From NCBI RefSeq assembly GCF_008709575.1, contig NZ_VYIK01000009.1, forward strand, positions 1 to 64,000: a stretch of DNA of 64,000 nucleotides, given 5' to 3'. The stretch is from Mycobacterium sp. (GTDB lineage Bacteria > Actinomycetota > Actinomycetes > Mycobacteriales > Mycobacteriaceae). This document shows positions 31,191 to 44,963 of this stretch, one piece after another. The notes beneath the pieces were generated by a model. The model had not been told where the DNA came from. It searched no databases and saw nothing but the letters and a program-made list of their open reading frames with translations. Position 1 is the stretch's first letter, and the number at the start of each line of letters is the position of its first letter. Made by a program: the position numbers and the translations under genes.

Positions 31191-32339
31191 GTGACTGAAT
31201 TGCAGCACGGTCCGCTGGAAGACCGCCACCGCACCTTGGGCGCGACCTTCGCCGAGTTCAGCGGTTGGCTGATGCCGCTCTCCTATGCCGGCACCGTCTC
31301 CGAGCACATCGCGACCCGCACGGCCGTCGGACTCTTCGACGTCAGCCATCTGGGCAAGGCGTCGGTGCGCGGGCCAGGCGCTGCGGCGTTCGTCAACTCC
31401 ACGCTCACCAACGACCTCAACCGCATCGGGCCCGGCAAGGCGCAATACACGTTGTGCTGCAACGAGTCCGGCGGAGTAATCGATGACTTGATCGCCTATT
31501 ACATCGGCGACGACGAGATCTTCCTGGTGCCCAACGCCGCCAACACGGCTGCGGTGGTCGCCGCACTGGCCCAGGTCGCCCCGCCGGCGGTGATCGTCAC
31601 CAACGAGCACCGCTCGTATGCGGTGCTGGCAGTGCAGGGTCCCCGGTCCGCCCGGGTGCTCGACGACCTGGGATTACCCACCGACATGGACTACATGAGC
31701 TACGTCGACGCGGTGTGGCGACCGCAAGCGCGGCGAAGCCGGGCGCAGCGGGGCGCCGCCATGAACCCAGTCGCGGGCACGCCGGTGCGGGTGTGCCGCA
31801 GCGGCTACACCGGCGAACACGGTTACGAGCTCATGCCCCCGTGGGATGATGCCGGTGAACTCTTCGACGCGCTGCTCTCGGCGGTGACCCGGGCCGGCGG
31901 GCAGCCCGCGGGTCTGGGCGCCCGCGACACGCTGCGCACCGAGATGGGTTATCCGCTGCACGGCCACGAGCTGTCAGCCGACATTTCGCCGCTTCAGGCC
32001 GGCTGCGGCTGGGCGATCGGGTGGAAGAAGGACGCGTTTTTCGGGCGCGACGCGCTGCTGGCCGAAAAGGCGGCAGGGCCGCGGCGGATGGTGCGCGGGT
32101 TGCGCGCAGTCGAGCGCGGGGTGCTGCGGCCGGAGTCGACGGTGCGCGACGGGGAGCGCACAGTCGGGGTCACCACCTCGGGAACGTTCTCTCCGACACT
32201 AAAAGTCGGCATCGCGCTGGCGTTGATCGACTCCGACGCAGGTATCGAGGACGGCCGGCGTGTCACTGTCGACGTCCGGAGCCGCACGATCGCGTGCGAG
32301 GTTGTGCGACCGCCGTTCGTCGAACCGAAAACCCGCTAG
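31191..32339 (+). CDS. gcvT: Glycine cleavage system aminomethyltransferase (T protein)
   Basis: Transfers the methylene group from aminomethyl-lipoyl H protein to THF. The 382-residue product has [68 protein letters not shown] and [16 protein letters not shown]. Between DA (about residue 177) and PVRVCR, where the family has about five residues, this protein has about 23, including [17 protein letters not shown]. This is an in-frame insertion of roughly 54 bases that looks repeat-derived. The insertion lies between family blocks, so the enzyme may still work. Start GTG 31191. Confidence 0.92.
   Translation: MTELQHGPLEDRHRTLGATFAEFSGWLMPLSYAGTVSEHIATRTAVGLFDVSHLGKASVRGPGAAAFVNSTLTNDLNRIGPGKAQYTLCCNESGGVIDDLIAYYIGDDEIFLVPNAANTAAVVAALAQVAPPAVIVTNEHRSYAVLAVQGPRSARVLDDLGLPTDMDYMSYVDAVWRPQARRSRAQRGAAMNPVAGTPVRVCRSGYTGEHGYELMPPWDDAGELFDALLSAVTRAGGQPAGLGARDTLRTEMGYPLHGHELSADISPLQAGCGWAIGWKKDAFFGRDALLAEKAAGPRRMVRGLRAVERGVLRPESTVRDGERTVGVTTSGTFSPTLKVGIALALIDSDAGIEDGRRVTVDVRSRTIACEVVRPPFVEPKTR
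31714..31780 (+). repeat. Repeat-like in-frame insertion within gcvT
   Basis: The stretch contains gcgaccgcaagcgcggcgaa, then gccgggcgcagcggggcgcc and gccatgaaccc. Its encoded Arg/Gln/Ala-rich sequence has no counterpart in other GcvT proteins that I recall. It resembles a GC-rich intergenic repeat of mycobacteria (gcgaccgc ... gcgg(g/t)cgcc arms). The borders are approximate because they are inferred from the protein alignment I remember. Confidence 0.5.
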
Positions 32340-32361
32340 CTTTCGCCTATACAATTGCACG

Positions 32362-33468
32362 ATGACCAGCGGCCTCCTCGAGTTCACGGTGTCGCCGACG
32401 GCAACCCCGACAAGCGAAGCGATTCGCGAATCGATCCTGGCCGACCCCGGTTTCGGCCGGTACCACACCGATCACATGGTGTCGATCGATTACACCGAGG
32501 GCCGGGGTTGGCATGACGCGCGGGTCATCGGCTACGGGCCGATCGAGCTGGATCCGTCGGCTATTGTGCTGCACTACGCCCAGGAAGTGTTCGAAGGACT
32601 CAAGGCCTATCGCTGGGCTGACGGGTCGATCGTGTCGTTCCGCCCGGACGCGAACGCCGCCCGGATGCGGTCGTCGGCGCGTCGGCTCGCCATTCCCGAA
32701 CTGCCCGACGAGCTGTTCTTGGAATCGTTGCGGCAGCTTATCGCCGTCGACAGCGCCTGGGTGCCGCCCGCCGGCGGCGAGGAATCGTTGTACTTGCGGC
32801 CGTTCGTGATCGCCACCGAACCCGGGCTGGGCGTGCGGCCGGCCAAACAATACCGGTATCTGGTGCTGGCCTCCCCGGCCGGCGGGTATTTCCGGCACGG
32901 TCTGACGCCGGTCAGCGTCTGGGTGTCGACGCAGTACGTGCGGGCCAGCCCGGGCGGCACCGGCGCGGCCAAGTTCGGCGGCAACTACGCCGCGTCGCTG
33001 GTTGCCCAGGCGCAAGCCGCCGACAACGGTTGCGAGCAAGTGGTTTGGCTGGACGCGGTGGAGCGCCGCTACATCGAAGAGATGGGCGGGATGAATATCT
33101 TCTTCGTGTTCGGCAGTGGTGGATCGGCGAAGCTGGTCACCCCTGAACTGTCTGGCTCGCTGCTGCCCGGGATCACCCGAGATTCCCTGCTGCAGTTGGC
33201 AACCGATGCTGGCTTTGTGATCGAGGAACGCAAGATCGACATCGACGAGTGGCAGAAGAAGACAGCGGCCGGCGAGATCACCGAAGTGTTCGCCTGCGGC
33301 ACCGCGGCGGTCATCACGCCGGTCGCCCACGTGAAATACGGCGAGAGTGAATTCACCATAGCCGACGGGCAACCCGGCGAAGTGACGATGGCACTGCGTG
33401 ACACGCTGACGGGAATCCAGCGCGGCACCTTTGCCGACACCCACGGCTGGATGTACCGCTTGGGTTAG
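32362..33468 (+). CDS. ilvE: Branched-chain amino acid aminotransferase
   Basis: A PLP enzyme for the last step of valine, leucine and isoleucine synthesis. The 368 residues match the M. tuberculosis length I recall. ATG 32362 opens [12 protein letters not shown]. Seen are the [13 protein letters not shown] block, [10 protein letters not shown], the PLP lysine Lys204 in [24 protein letters not shown] and [14 protein letters not shown]. It follows gcvT by 22 bases, so they may be cotranscribed. Its stop overlaps that of cobS on the opposite strand; I recall Rv2209 between these two in M. tuberculosis, and it is absent here. Confidence 0.96.
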   Translation: MTSGLLEFTVSPTATPTSEAIRESILADPGFGRYHTDHMVSIDYTEGRGWHDARVIGYGPIELDPSAIVLHYAQEVFEGLKAYRWADGSIVSFRPDANAARMRSSARRLAIPELPDELFLESLRQLIAVDSAWVPPAGGEESLYLRPFVIATEPGLGVRPAKQYRYLVLASPAGGYFRHGLTPVSVWVSTQYVRASPGGTGAAKFGGNYAASLVAQAQAADNGCEQVVWLDAVERRYIEEMGGMNIFFVFGSGGSAKLVTPELSGSLLPGITRDSLLQLATDAGFVIEERKIDIDEWQKKTAAGEITEVFACGTAAVITPVAHVKYGESEFTIADGQPGEVTMALRDTLTGIQRGTFADTHGWMYRLG

Positions 33469-34190
33469 AGGCCGGCGAGCAGCACCGCGGTCAGCGTCGT
33501 CGTCAGCTCGATCGCGGCCCCCAGCACGTCACCGGTGATACCGCCGAACCGGCGTACGCAGTGCCAGACCAGCACCGCGGCGCAGCTCAGCGCCACCAGC
33601 ACCGCCGCCGGTCCCTGCCAGGCGCCCGCCGTCGTCGACGCCGCGGCGAGCACCGCGATCCAGACCGCCACCACCGGCACCGGTTGGGTACCGGCGACGC
33701 GTGCGCCCAGCGTGCTGCCCTCCGCCGCCGGCACTGATCGGCGGCAGGCCAACACTGCTGCGACCCGGCCGGCACTCACCGCCACGACGATCCCCGCCAC
33801 GTCGAGATCGGCAAATGCCAGCCCCTGCAGGATGATTGTCAACACGATCGCGGCCACGCCGAACGGCCCGGTCGAGCCGTCGCGCATCACCCGCAACGCG
33901 CGCTGCGGCGGCCCGTAGCAACCCAGCCCGTCGGCGGTGTCGGCGATGCCGTCGAGGTGCAGGCCCCGGGTAGCGGCCAGCAGCGCGGTCACCGCGAGCA
34001 GACCGGACAGCGGATTGCCCGGCCCGAGGGAGAGCGCGCTGCCCCAGACCACCGCAGCGGTCAGCCCGCCCAGCGCCGCGCCGACGACCGGGAGCGCGGT
34101 CACCGTCCCCGCGCTCAGCGGCCGTTTCGCAATCCCGGGCAGCGGGAGTATGGTCCCGAACCCGAAAGCCGTTGCCAGTGAGCCGATCAC
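33465..34190 (-). CDS. cobS: Adenosylcobinamide-GDP ribazoletransferase (cobalamin synthase)
   Basis: A 241-residue integral membrane enzyme joining adenosylcobinamide-GDP to alpha-ribazole (phosphate) in the last steps of B12 assembly. It is very hydrophobic, with the family blocks [14 protein letters not shown] (metal-binding acidic motif), [16 protein letters not shown] and [10 protein letters not shown]. The GTG start at 34190 overlaps the cobT stop as GTGA, so it is translationally coupled; the open frame further upstream is inside cobT. It is the last gene of cobU-cobT-cobS and converges on ilvE. Confidence 0.93.
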   Translation of the reverse strand: MIGSLATAFGFGTILPLPGIAKRPLSAGTVTALPVVGAALGGLTAAVVWGSALSLGPGNPLSGLLAVTALLAATRGLHLDGIADTADGLGCYGPPQRALRVMRDGSTGPFGVAAIVLTIILQGLAFADLDVAGIVVAVSAGRVAAVLACRRSVPAAEGSTLGARVAGTQPVPVVAVWIAVLAAASTTAGAWQGPAAVLVALSCAAVLVWHCVRRFGGITGDVLGAAIELTTTLTAVLLAGL

Positions 34191-35233
34191 GAAGAGGACC
34201 GGCCGGCGACTTGTGCTTCGCCGAAGGTGGCCATGGCGGACAGGGCCGTGACCGCCGCCCGCAGCAACGGTACCGCGGCCACCGCGCCGGTTCCTTCGCC
34301 CAGGCGCATCCGCAAGTCCAGAATCGGGTCGAGCCGCAACTGGGCCAGCGCCAGGTCGTGTGCCGGCTCGGGTGAGCGGTGTCCGGCTTGCCACCACAGC
34401 CGGGCGCCCGGTGCCAGGCGGTCGGCGACCAACGCCGCCGCCGTGACAGCCAGCCCGTCCAGCAGCAGCGGGGTGCGCCGTACCGCGGCTTGTGCGCAGA
34501 AACCGGCCAGGGCGGCCAGATCCGCACCGCCGCAACACCGCAGCAGCCCGACCGGGTCGGGGAGCACCGATCGAGCCCGAAACAGTGCGTCACGCACCGC
34601 TGCGGTTTTGCGCATCCAGCCCGCGTCATCGATTCCGGATCCGTAGCCAACCACCGCAACCGGCTCGGCGTCGGTCAGCGCTGCCACCAGAACCGCAGCC
34701 GCCGTGCTATTCCCGATGCCCATATCGCCGCCGACGAGCAGATCCGCGCCGGCATCGACCTCCTCGTCGGCGATCTGCACACCGGCGCGAATCGCCGCCT
34801 CGGTTTCGGAATCGGTCAACGCATCCTCGACCGCGATGTTGCCGCTGCCGCGCCGCACCTTATGTGCGCTGACCCGATGCGATGCCGGCTCGGCGGCTAC
34901 GGCCAGGTCAGCGACCCGCACCGTCGCGCCGGCGACATCGGCCAAGGCGTTGATCGCCGCACCACCGGCCTGGATATTGGCGACCATCTGGGCGGTGACT
35001 TCAGGCGGATACGCCGACACCCCGGCGGCGGCGACGCCGTGGTCACCGGCGAAAACCACCACTCGGACCTGGTCGAAGTCTCTGGGCGGACAACGACCCT
35101 GGCACGACGCCACCCACACGGAGAGGTCCTCCAGGCGGCCCAGCGCGCCGGTCGGCTTGGTCAACGTGTCCTGGCGGGCTCGGGCCGCCGCGGCGGCGTT
35201 CGCGTCGGGCGGCGACACCGGCGTGAACGTCAT
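34187..35233 (-). CDS. cobT: Nicotinate-nucleotide-dimethylbenzimidazole phosphoribosyltransferase
   Basis: Makes alpha-ribazole phosphate for the lower ligand of cobalamin. The 348-residue product has [42 protein letters not shown], the strongly conserved [30 protein letters not shown] and the catalytic-glutamate block [12 protein letters not shown] 35233 overlaps the cobU stop (ATGA). The order U-T-S with overlapping codons makes a compact nucleotide-loop assembly operon. Confidence 0.94.
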   Translation of the reverse strand: MTFTPVSPPDANAAAAARARQDTLTKPTGALGRLEDLSVWVASCQGRCPPRDFDQVRVVVFAGDHGVAAAGVSAYPPEVTAQMVANIQAGGAAINALADVAGATVRVADLAVAAEPASHRVSAHKVRRGSGNIAVEDALTDSETEAAIRAGVQIADEEVDAGADLLVGGDMGIGNSTAAAVLVAALTDAEPVAVVGYGSGIDDAGWMRKTAAVRDALFRARSVLPDPVGLLRCCGGADLAALAGFCAQAAVRRTPLLLDGLAVTAAALVADRLAPGARLWWQAGHRSPEPAHDLALAQLRLDPILDLRMRLGEGTGAVAAVPLLRAAVTALSAMATFGEAQVAGRSSS

Positions 35234-35769
35234 CGCGTCCCCGCGGGCTTGATCGGCACCGGCTGCCCGGCCAGCACCAGCACCACCCGGTCGCACAGAG
35301 CGGCGAGGCGCTGGTTGAGCATGCCCAGCTCATCGGCGAACCGGCGGGCCGACGCGGTCGCCGGCACCACGGTCAACCCGACCTCGGGGCTGATCAGCAC
35401 CAACCGCGACTCGAACGAGGCCACCGCGGCGAGCAGGCCCTCGACCTCGACCGACACCGACCCCCCCACCCAGGCCCGCCGGTGGTCCAACGTCGCGGTC
35501 AGCCAGCCGCCGACATCGTCGACGAGTGTCGGCGTGGTCGGCGCCCGGCGCAATTCTGTGGCCAGATCGCAGGTTTCAATCGTGGACCAGTGCCCGGGCC
35601 GACGCGCGCGGTGCTCGGCTATCCGCGCCGACCAGGCTGCATCCGCCGGGACAACCGGGCCGGCTGCCAGGTACCGCACCGGCTGATCGGGTGCCAACGA
35701 TTCGGTGATCGCGGCCTCCGCCCAGCCGGACTTACCCGACCTGATCCCGCCCAGCACCAGCGTCCGCAC
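35230..35769 (-). CDS. cobU: Adenosylcobinamide kinase / guanylyltransferase
   Basis: 179 residues. It phosphorylates adenosylcobinamide and then guanylylates it, preparing it for CobS. The P-loop GGIRSGKS is at residues 8-15; VDDVGGWL and the C-terminal [21 protein letters not shown] are typical. The GTG start is at 35769. In M. tuberculosis, from memory, cobU lies far away (near cobQ1), so the complete U-T-S set here differs from that species. The DUF3043 gene ends 16 bases upstream on the same strand. Confidence 0.92.
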   Translation of the reverse strand: MRTLVLGGIRSGKSGWAEAAITESLAPDQPVRYLAAGPVVPADAAWSARIAEHRARRPGHWSTIETCDLATELRRAPTTPTLVDDVGGWLTATLDHRRAWVGGSVSVEVEGLLAAVASFESRLVLISPEVGLTVVPATASARRFADELGMLNQRLAALCDRVVLVLAGQPVPIKPAGTR

Positions 35770-35785
35770 GGTGGCTCAGCGGAGG

Positions 35786-36493
35786 TCAATGGACACGGCT
35801 ACCGCGCTGGACCTGGGGCCGAGGCGCCCGCATCCGACGCATCTGCGACGCCCGGCTGGCAGCATAGAATCCTAGTTTCCAACGGCTCTCGGTGTTGTTC
35901 GGGAATTTCTCGTCGACCAGCCTGGTGACTTTGCGGCCCAAGACGATCCCGTCGAGCACCATCAGCAGCATCAATACCGTCATCGCGGGTGAGACGTAGG
36001 GCGCAAGCTGCGGAACGCCGAACATGACGAACATCAGCGCCAGCGCCGCCGGCAGGAAAAGACCGAGCACATTGCGGCGGGAATCGACCACGTCGCGCAC
36101 GTAGCGGCGCACCGGGCCCTGGTCGCGCGGAAGCAGGTAAGCCTCTTCGCCGGCCATCATGCGCTCCCGGCGTTCAGCCATCGCGGCCCGCCGCGCCGCA
36201 CTCTGCGCGCGCCGTTCCTCGCGGCTGAGCTTGGGTCCGGCCATGGTTTTGCGCCGAGCGCGGGCCTCGGCGGCGGTCATCGGGGCCGGGGCGACCGGTC
36301 CGCGGCGCCGGTCGCCCCGTTTGGGTGTGGGCCGGCCCTTGGGGGCGGTGGTGCGACGCGGGCGGACGGTGCTCGAGGTGGCGACGTCTTCGCGCGTACC
36401 ACCTGCCCCGGCGCCGCGGATATCGCCGGGGTCATCTCCGCGGACATCTCCCTGGACGACGCCGTCGTTCTTCTTGCGGCCCAGCAGCTTCAC
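35786..36493 (-). CDS. DUF3043 membrane protein
   Basis: 235 residues: a charged, Gly/Arg/Pro-rich N-terminal half with an [20 protein letters not shown] helix, the conserved [20 protein letters not shown], two transmembrane helices (about 140-185: [18 protein letters not shown] and a second), then [11 protein letters not shown] and a basic tail. It corresponds from memory to Rv2206; the function is unknown. GTG 36493 is the likely start (MKLLGRKK). It is divergent from glycerate kinase. Confidence 0.82.
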   Translation of the reverse strand: MKLLGRKKNDGVVQGDVRGDDPGDIRGAGAGGTREDVATSSTVRPRRTTAPKGRPTPKRGDRRRGPVAPAPMTAAEARARRKTMAGPKLSREERRAQSAARRAAMAERRERMMAGEEAYLLPRDQGPVRRYVRDVVDSRRNVLGLFLPAALALMFVMFGVPQLAPYVSPAMTVLMLLMVLDGIVLGRKVTRLVDEKFPNNTESRWKLGFYAASRASQMRRMRAPRPQVQRGSRVH

Positions 36494-36572
36494 GGTTGCC
36501 AGGTTACTTCGCGACGGGATTTGTCCGCTAAACGGTCCGGTGATGCCCGGCGACGTGCCTAGGCTTCAGGGG

Positions 36573-37715
36573 ATGAACGGTGCCCCGGCGGCAGGCCCGG
36601 GCCATGAGTCGGGCCTGCGTGTCCTCATCGCGCCCGACTGCTACGGCGAGACCCTGACCGCGATGCAGGCCGCGGCCGCCATCGCCACGGGCTGGAACCG
36701 GCAACGGCCCGCCGACAAGTTCACGATCGCGCCGCAGTCCGACGGCGGCCCCGGATTTGTCGCGGTGCTGGCCGAACGGTTGGGGGAGCGGCGCCGGCTT
36801 CGGGTGTCGGGGCCGCTGGACGACGAGGTGGACGCCGAGTGGGTGTTCGATGCCGCATCGGCGACCGCCTATCTGGGATCTGCGCAGGCCTGCGGCTTGG
36901 CCGCGCTGGGCGGGCCGCCGACACCACAGACCGCGCTGGCCGCCCACAGCCGGGGAGTCGGTCAGCTCCTCTGCGCGGCGCTGCAGGCGGGCGCGGCGCG
37001 CATCGTGGTGGGGCTGGGTGGCAGCGCCAGCACCGACGGCGGCCGGGGACTGGTCGACGAACTCGGCGGCCTGCAGACCGCCCGGCAACGGCTAGCCGGG
37101 ATCGACGTGGTCGCTGCTTGCGACGTCGAATACCCGCTGCTGGGGCCGTGGGGTGCCGCTCGGATCTTCGGGCCGCAGAAGGGCGCCGACCCGGCTACCG
37201 TTGCAATGCTGGAGCAGCGTCTCAGCCGGTGGGCCGTCGAGCTGGACCAAGCGGCCGGGCGGGCGGTCAGTGCCGAGCCGGGTGCCGGTGCGGCGGGCGG
37301 AATCGGCGCGGCGCTGCTCGCGCTGGGGGGACGATACCGGCCCGGCGCGGCGATCATCGCCGAGCACACCGGTCTGGCCGACGACATCGCCGCTGCCGAT
37401 CTCATCGTCGCCGGCGAGGGCAAATTCGATGCACAGTCTTTGCACGGCAAGGTGGTGGGAGCGCTGGCCCGGGCCGCACGGGAGCACCACGTCCCCGTGC
37501 TGGTCCTGGCCGGTCAGGTGGATCTCGACGACGCCGCGCTGCGCTCTGCGGGCATCACGGCGGCGTACGCGATCGCCGACTACGCCGGTTCGGTGCGCCT
37601 GGCGGTGGCCGATGCCGTCAACCAGCTCATGGGCCTGGCGTCGTATGTGGCCGCGCAACTGGGGAATGGCGACGCGGGAATACCGCGATGGCGAGGTACC
37701 CTTGACTCACCATGA
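36573..37715 (+). CDS. Glycerate kinase family protein
   Basis: 380 residues. The GlxK-type fold is indicated by [68 protein letters not shown] and [17 protein letters not shown]. It phosphorylates glycerate using ATP; the product position (2- or 3-) is not decidable here. ATG 36573 (MNGAPAAG) is used; ATG 36543 is in frame. Relative to the protein I recall as Rv2205c (358 residues) it has about 20 extra N-terminal residues before RVLIAPD. Confidence 0.88.
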   Translation: MNGAPAAGPGHESGLRVLIAPDCYGETLTAMQAAAAIATGWNRQRPADKFTIAPQSDGGPGFVAVLAERLGERRRLRVSGPLDDEVDAEWVFDAASATAYLGSAQACGLAALGGPPTPQTALAAHSRGVGQLLCAALQAGAARIVVGLGGSASTDGGRGLVDELGGLQTARQRLAGIDVVAACDVEYPLLGPWGAARIFGPQKGADPATVAMLEQRLSRWAVELDQAAGRAVSAEPGAGAAGGIGAALLALGGRYRPGAAIIAEHTGLADDIAAADLIVAGEGKFDAQSLHGKVVGALARAAREHHVPVLVLAGQVDLDDAALRSAGITAAYAIADYAGSVRLAVADAVNQLMGLASYVAAQLGNGDAGIPRWRGTLDSP

Positions 37716-37817
37716 GAAGGGATTCGGCCGGTGTTCGGCGCCGAGCAGATCGGACCCGGCAACGATTGGGCACGATTTGGGTAGATTTGGCGACGTAGGC
37801 ACAGTTAGGGAGAAGCA

Positions 37818-38174
37818 ATGACCGTTTCGGGCGAGTCAACCGCCGCGACCCATGGCGTGATCTTGACCGAGGCCGCGGCAGCTAAGGCGAAGGCGCTGCT
37901 GGAGCAGGAGGGACGTGACGATCTGGCGTTGCGTATCGCGGTCCAGCCCGGCGGGTGTGCGGGCCTGCGCTACAACCTTTTTTTCGATGACCGCAGGCTC
38001 GACGGCGACCTGACCGCGGAGTTCGGTGGCGTGACGTTGACCGTCGACCGGATGAGTGCGCCCTATGTGCAAGGCGCCTCGATCGACTTCGTCGACACGA
38101 TCGAGAAGCAGGGCTTCACGATCGACAACCCGAACGCCACCGGGTCGTGCGCCTGCGGCGACTCCTTCAACTAA
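37818..38174 (+). CDS. HesB/IscA (ErpA-like) iron-sulfur carrier
   Basis: 118 residues of an A-type Fe-S carrier that delivers clusters to target proteins. The three cluster-binding cysteines are visible in PGGCAGLRY (first) and GSCACGDSF (second and third). ggagaag precedes ATG 37818 at good spacing. It corresponds from memory to Rv2204c. Its stop codon overlaps that of the convergent membrane-protein gene (shared ctaa at 38171-38174). Functionally it belongs with the suf operon at the other end of the window. Confidence 0.93.
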   Translation: MTVSGESTAATHGVILTEAAAAKAKALLEQEGRDDLALRIAVQPGGCAGLRYNLFFDDRRLDGDLTAEFGGVTLTVDRMSAPYVQGASIDFVDTIEKQGFTIDNPNATGSCACGDSFN

Positions 38175-38818
38175 TACGAGCCCGCTGTCCGCAGTACGTA
38201 TGAGCACACCAGCACCTGGTTGTGCTGGGCCAGCAGCTGGGCCATTCCCTGCAGGTGCTCGCGCGCCTGGCCACCGCCGGCGGGGGCAACCCGCATCGTG
38301 AACAGCACCTGGGCCTGGTACCGCGACCAGTAGACGATCTTGTCGATCGCGGTCACCTGGGCATCGGAAAACTGCTTACGAAACGCGTCGCTGCTGAGCC
38401 TGGCCAGCGCCAGGTCGGGTCGCCGGTCCTGGACGGCGTCGTAGATGCCGCACAGCGTGTTGCGGGCGATGGTGTCGGTGTCGCGGTGCTCCAGCGCGTT
38501 GAGGTAGCCCTGGATCGCCGTCTTGGCCGTGGCGTCGGAAATCACCTCGGTGGACTGGTTTTGCCGCAGGCCGTAGATGATCGCGGCCGCCAACCCGCTG
38601 ATCAATGTGAACGCCACCGCCGCGCCGGCCACCAGCCGCCGGCGAGCGGGGTAGGCCACCGGCGGCGGAAGCAAGCCCGGGTAGGCGGCCGACGGCGGTG
38701 CCGCCGCGCCGGCGCCGTCGGCCCGGGAGCGACCATAGTCGGCCCGGCCGGAATCGGGCGTACCACGCGGCGGGCTGCCCGCACCGAAACCGTGGTTGCG
38801 CGGATGCGGACCCGGCAT
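38171..38818 (-). CDS. Single-pass membrane protein with a NTF2-like extracytoplasmic domain (hypothetical)
   Basis: 215 residues. A Pro/Gly-rich cytoplasmic N-terminus (about 1-58) is followed by one transmembrane helix ([20 protein letters not shown], about 62-81) and an external domain with [20 protein letters not shown] and [10 protein letters not shown]. This pattern resembles the NTF2-like Mce-associated and DUF4878-type proteins of mycobacteria. ATG 38818 has a good ggagaa site. It corresponds from memory to Rv2203, function unknown. Confidence 0.8.
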   Translation of the reverse strand: MPGPHPRNHGFGAGSPPRGTPDSGRADYGRSRADGAGAAAPPSAAYPGLLPPPVAYPARRRLVAGAAVAFTLISGLAAAIIYGLRQNQSTEVISDATAKTAIQGYLNALEHRDTDTIARNTLCGIYDAVQDRRPDLALARLSSDAFRKQFSDAQVTAIDKIVYWSRYQAQVLFTMRVAPAGGGQAREHLQGMAQLLAQHNQVLVCSYVLRTAGSY

Positions 38819-42259
<3,441 letters not shown>

Positions 42260-42410
42260 CAGCGTCCGAGTATGCCGCACCGCGGGCAGGCCCGCGCAGC
42301 TGCGCCGGCCCCATGGTCTACGCTGCGTAGTAATCGATAATTGCGTCGGCCGACAGCTCCTGGCAGGCCAGGGTCAGGTCGGCAGAGCTTGTGGTTCAGG
42401 AGGCGCCACC

Positions 42411-43466
42411 GTGAGACCTCGCGGGCCCGGTCGTTCGCAGAGCCTGGCTGCCAATCGTCGGTGGCGCGGGCCAGTACTGGCCGGGGTGCTCGCCGTGCTG
42501 GCGACCACCTTGAGCGGTTGCAGCTGGCAGGAAGTGCTGGGCTTCGGCTGGCCGTACGGCATCACGCCGGAAGCCGAAACCAACCGGCAGCTGTGGCTCG
42601 GTGCGGTGATCGCCTCGCTGGTGGTCGGCGGGATTGTGTGGGGCCTCATTTTCTGGGCGTCAGCATTTCACCGTAAGAAGGCCGGCGACACCGAACTGCC
42701 CCGTCAGTTCGGCTACAACATGCCGTTGGAACTGGTGCTCACCGTCACACCGTTCGTGATCGTCTCGGTGCTGTTCTATTTCACTGTCGTGGTTCAGGAG
42801 AAAATGCTGCACCTCGCGAAGAACCCCGAGGTCGTCATCGACGTCACGGCATTCCAGTGGAACTGGAAGTTCGGCTACCGCAAGGTCGACTTCGCAGACG
42901 GCACCTTGACCTACGACGGAGCCGACCCGGCACGCAAGAAGGCAATGGCCTTCGCGCCGCCGGAGGACTACGGCCCCCAGCTCGCCGGGCCGCCGCGGGG
43001 ACTCAACGCGAAAGGCAAGAGCTACCTCAACTACGACAAGGTCGAGACGCTGGGCACCAGCACCGAGATCCCGGTGCTGGTGCTGCCTGCCGGCAAGCGC
43101 ATCGAATTCGTGCTGGCCTCTGCCGACGTGGTGCATTCGTTTTGGGTGCCGGAGTTCTTGTTCAAGCGCGACGTCATGCCTGACCCGGAGGCCAACCACT
43201 CGGTCAACCGCTTCCAGCTCAGCGAAATCACCAAGACCGGGGCGTTCGTGGGCCGTTGCGCCGAGATGTGCGGCACTTACCACTCGATGATGAACTTCGA
43301 GGTCCGGGTGGTGACGCCCAATGACTTCAAGGCTTACCTGCAACAGCGGATCGCCGGCAAGGACAACGCCCAGGCGCTGCAGGCGATCAACCAGTCTCCC
43401 GTGGCGGTGACCACCCACCCGTTCGAAACCCGCCGCGGTCAGCAGTCGCCTCAGGCCAGTAAGTAG
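42411..43466 (+). CDS. ctaC: Cytochrome aa3 oxidase subunit II
   Basis: The 351-residue CuA-bearing subunit that accepts electrons from the cytochrome cc subunit QcrC. The signal sequence ends in a lipobox, LATTLSGC, with Cys37. Two transmembrane helices follow (about 60-80 and 103-125). The extracytoplasmic cupredoxin domain has FQWNWKFGY and the CuA ligands in HSFWVPEF and [12 protein letters not shown]. The GTG start at 42411 heads ctaC-ctaF-mmpS3-DUF2561 and is divergent from asnB (151-base gap). Confidence 0.95.
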   Translation: MRPRGPGRSQSLAANRRWRGPVLAGVLAVLATTLSGCSWQEVLGFGWPYGITPEAETNRQLWLGAVIASLVVGGIVWGLIFWASAFHRKKAGDTELPRQFGYNMPLELVLTVTPFVIVSVLFYFTVVVQEKMLHLAKNPEVVIDVTAFQWNWKFGYRKVDFADGTLTYDGADPARKKAMAFAPPEDYGPQLAGPPRGLNAKGKSYLNYDKVETLGTSTEIPVLVLPAGKRIEFVLASADVVHSFWVPEFLFKRDVMPDPEANHSVNRFQLSEITKTGAFVGRCAEMCGTYHSMMNFEVRVVTPNDFKAYLQQRIAGKDNAQALQAINQSPVAVTTHPFETRRGQQSPQASK

Positions 43467-43475
43467 GGGAACCTC

Positions 43476-43895
43476 ATGCGTATCGAAGCCAGGCTGTTTG
43501 AATTCGTCGCGGGGTTTTTCATCCTCGTCGCGGTGATCTACAGCATTACGACGTCGCTGTTCTCCACTGGCGGGGCGGAGTGGGCCGGCGCGACCGCGCT
43601 GGCGTTGACCGGTTGCATGGCGCTGATCATCGCCACGTTCTTCCGCTTCGTGGCCCGCCGGCTCGATACCCGTCCCGAAGACTACGAGGGCGCCGAGATC
43701 AGCGACGGTGCGGGAGAATTAGGTTTTTTCAGCCCGCACAGCTGGTGGCCGGTCCTGGTGGCCTTGTCCGCTTCGGTAGCCGCAGTGGGGGTCGGCTTGT
43801 GGCTGCCGTGGCTGATTGTCGCCGGGGTGGTGTTTGTCCTCGGCTCGGCCGCCGGACTGGTCTTCGAGTACTACGTCGGCCCGGAGAAACACTGA
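43476..43895 (+). CDS. ctaF: Cytochrome aa3 oxidase subunit IV
   Basis: 139 residues with four hydrophobic helices (about 10-30, 38-57, 90-110, 112-130) and the actinobacterial subunit IV blocks [20 protein letters not shown] and [10 protein letters not shown]. It is a structural subunit of the aa3 oxidase in the bcc-aa3 supercomplex. It starts 9 bases after ctaC, so they share a transcript. It corresponds from memory to Rv2199c. Confidence 0.92.
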   Translation: MRIEARLFEFVAGFFILVAVIYSITTSLFSTGGAEWAGATALALTGCMALIIATFFRFVARRLDTRPEDYEGAEISDGAGELGFFSPHSWWPVLVALSASVAAVGVGLWLPWLIVAGVVFVLGSAAGLVFEYYVGPEKH

Positions 43896-44075
43896 CTGTG
43901 CCGTTTCGGCGGTCACCAGGACACAACCAAGGCATGATCGGTGAACGTCTACCCGGGTTGGGTAGGGTTTCCGAAGCACAATGGATACATCAGAAGGCGC
44001 ATTCGACGATGCAGCCGAGATGCTGCGTGCGCAGACGACCTAGTTGAATGGGACAGTCGAACAGGACAGGCGAAC

Positions 44076-44963
44076 ATGAGCGGGCCGAACCCTCCAGATC
44101 CGGGACCTGACGGACCGGGGCCCGACAGCGTACCCGCTACCGGGCTCGACGACGGCCTGCACGCCGACGCGTCCGTCGACAGCGACCGGAGCAGCGCGAC
44201 CCCTTTTTATCCCCAGGCTTACTCGGCGCCGGAATCTGAGCAGTTCACCGGCGGTCCTTTCGTGCCGATGGACCTCGATCTCTACGACTACGACAATTAT
44301 GAGGAGATCGCGGAGGAACCCGCCCCGCCGCGTTGGCCATGGGTGGTGGGCGTGGCGGCCATCGTGGCGGCCGTCGCGCTGGTGGTGTCGGTATCGCTGC
44401 TGTTCGCCCGCACCGACACCAACAAGTTGGCCACGCCCGGTATCGCGCCCACCTCCACGCCGCCAATTCAGGACGAGATCACCGTCACCACCCCGCCACC
44501 GGCTCCGGCCCCATCACCGGCACCGCCGACCAGCCAGGCGCCCCCGCCGCCACCAGCAACCAGTGAGGAACCGCCGCCGCCACCGCCGCCGCCCACCAGT
44601 GAGGAACCACCGCCACCGCCGGCCACGACGGCGCCGCCGGCGACCACGACCGCAGCGGCCCCGCCACCGACACCCACGACCACACCGGCGGGTCCCAAGC
44701 AGGTCACCTATTCGGTGACCGGCACCAAGGCCCCATTTGACCAGATCACGATCACCTACACCGACGCTTCCGGGCAACGACGGGTCCAGCGCAACGCGTA
44801 TATCCCGTGGTCGTTGACCCTCACCCCGATCTCGCAGTCCGATGTCGGCTTCGTGGAGGCGTCGAGCTTGCTGCGGTTGAGCAAACTCAATTGCACGATC
44901 ACCTCCAGCGACGGCACGGTGTTGTCCGCCAACGAGAACAACGCCCCCCAGACGAGCTGCTGA
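44076..44963 (+). CDS. mmpS3: MmpS3-like membrane protein with a proline-rich linker
   Basis: 295 residues. An acidic, Pro-rich cytoplasmic region (1-85) is followed by one transmembrane helix ([20 protein letters not shown], about 89-108). A long Pro/Thr/Ala linker (about 125-208), with repeats such as [11 protein letters not shown], comes next. The C-terminal MmpS domain has [19 protein letters not shown] and ends NAPQTSC. MmpS proteins are accessory to MmpL transporters; no mmpL is adjacent here, and MmpS3 is the orphan member linked to ctaC. ATG 44076 is chosen over the open frame upstream, which lacks family sequence. Its stop overlaps the next start (TGATG). Confidence 0.9.
   Translation: MSGPNPPDPGPDGPGPDSVPATGLDDGLHADASVDSDRSSATPFYPQAYSAPESEQFTGGPFVPMDLDLYDYDNYEEIAEEPAPPRWPWVVGVAAIVAAVALVVSVSLLFARTDTNKLATPGIAPTSTPPIQDEITVTTPPPAPAPSPAPPTSQAPPPPPATSEEPPPPPPPPTSEEPPPPPATTAPPATTTAAAPPPTPTTTPAGPKQVTYSVTGTKAPFDQITITYTDASGQRRVQRNAYIPWSLTLTPISQSDVGFVEASSLLRLSKLNCTITSSDGTVLSANENNAPQTSC

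Noticed and set aside
44460..44700. Low-complexity CCN/ACC-rich tract that could be taken for a simple repeat
   Set aside because: It encodes the Pro/Thr linker of mmpS3 in frame, so it is coding and not a separate repeat element.
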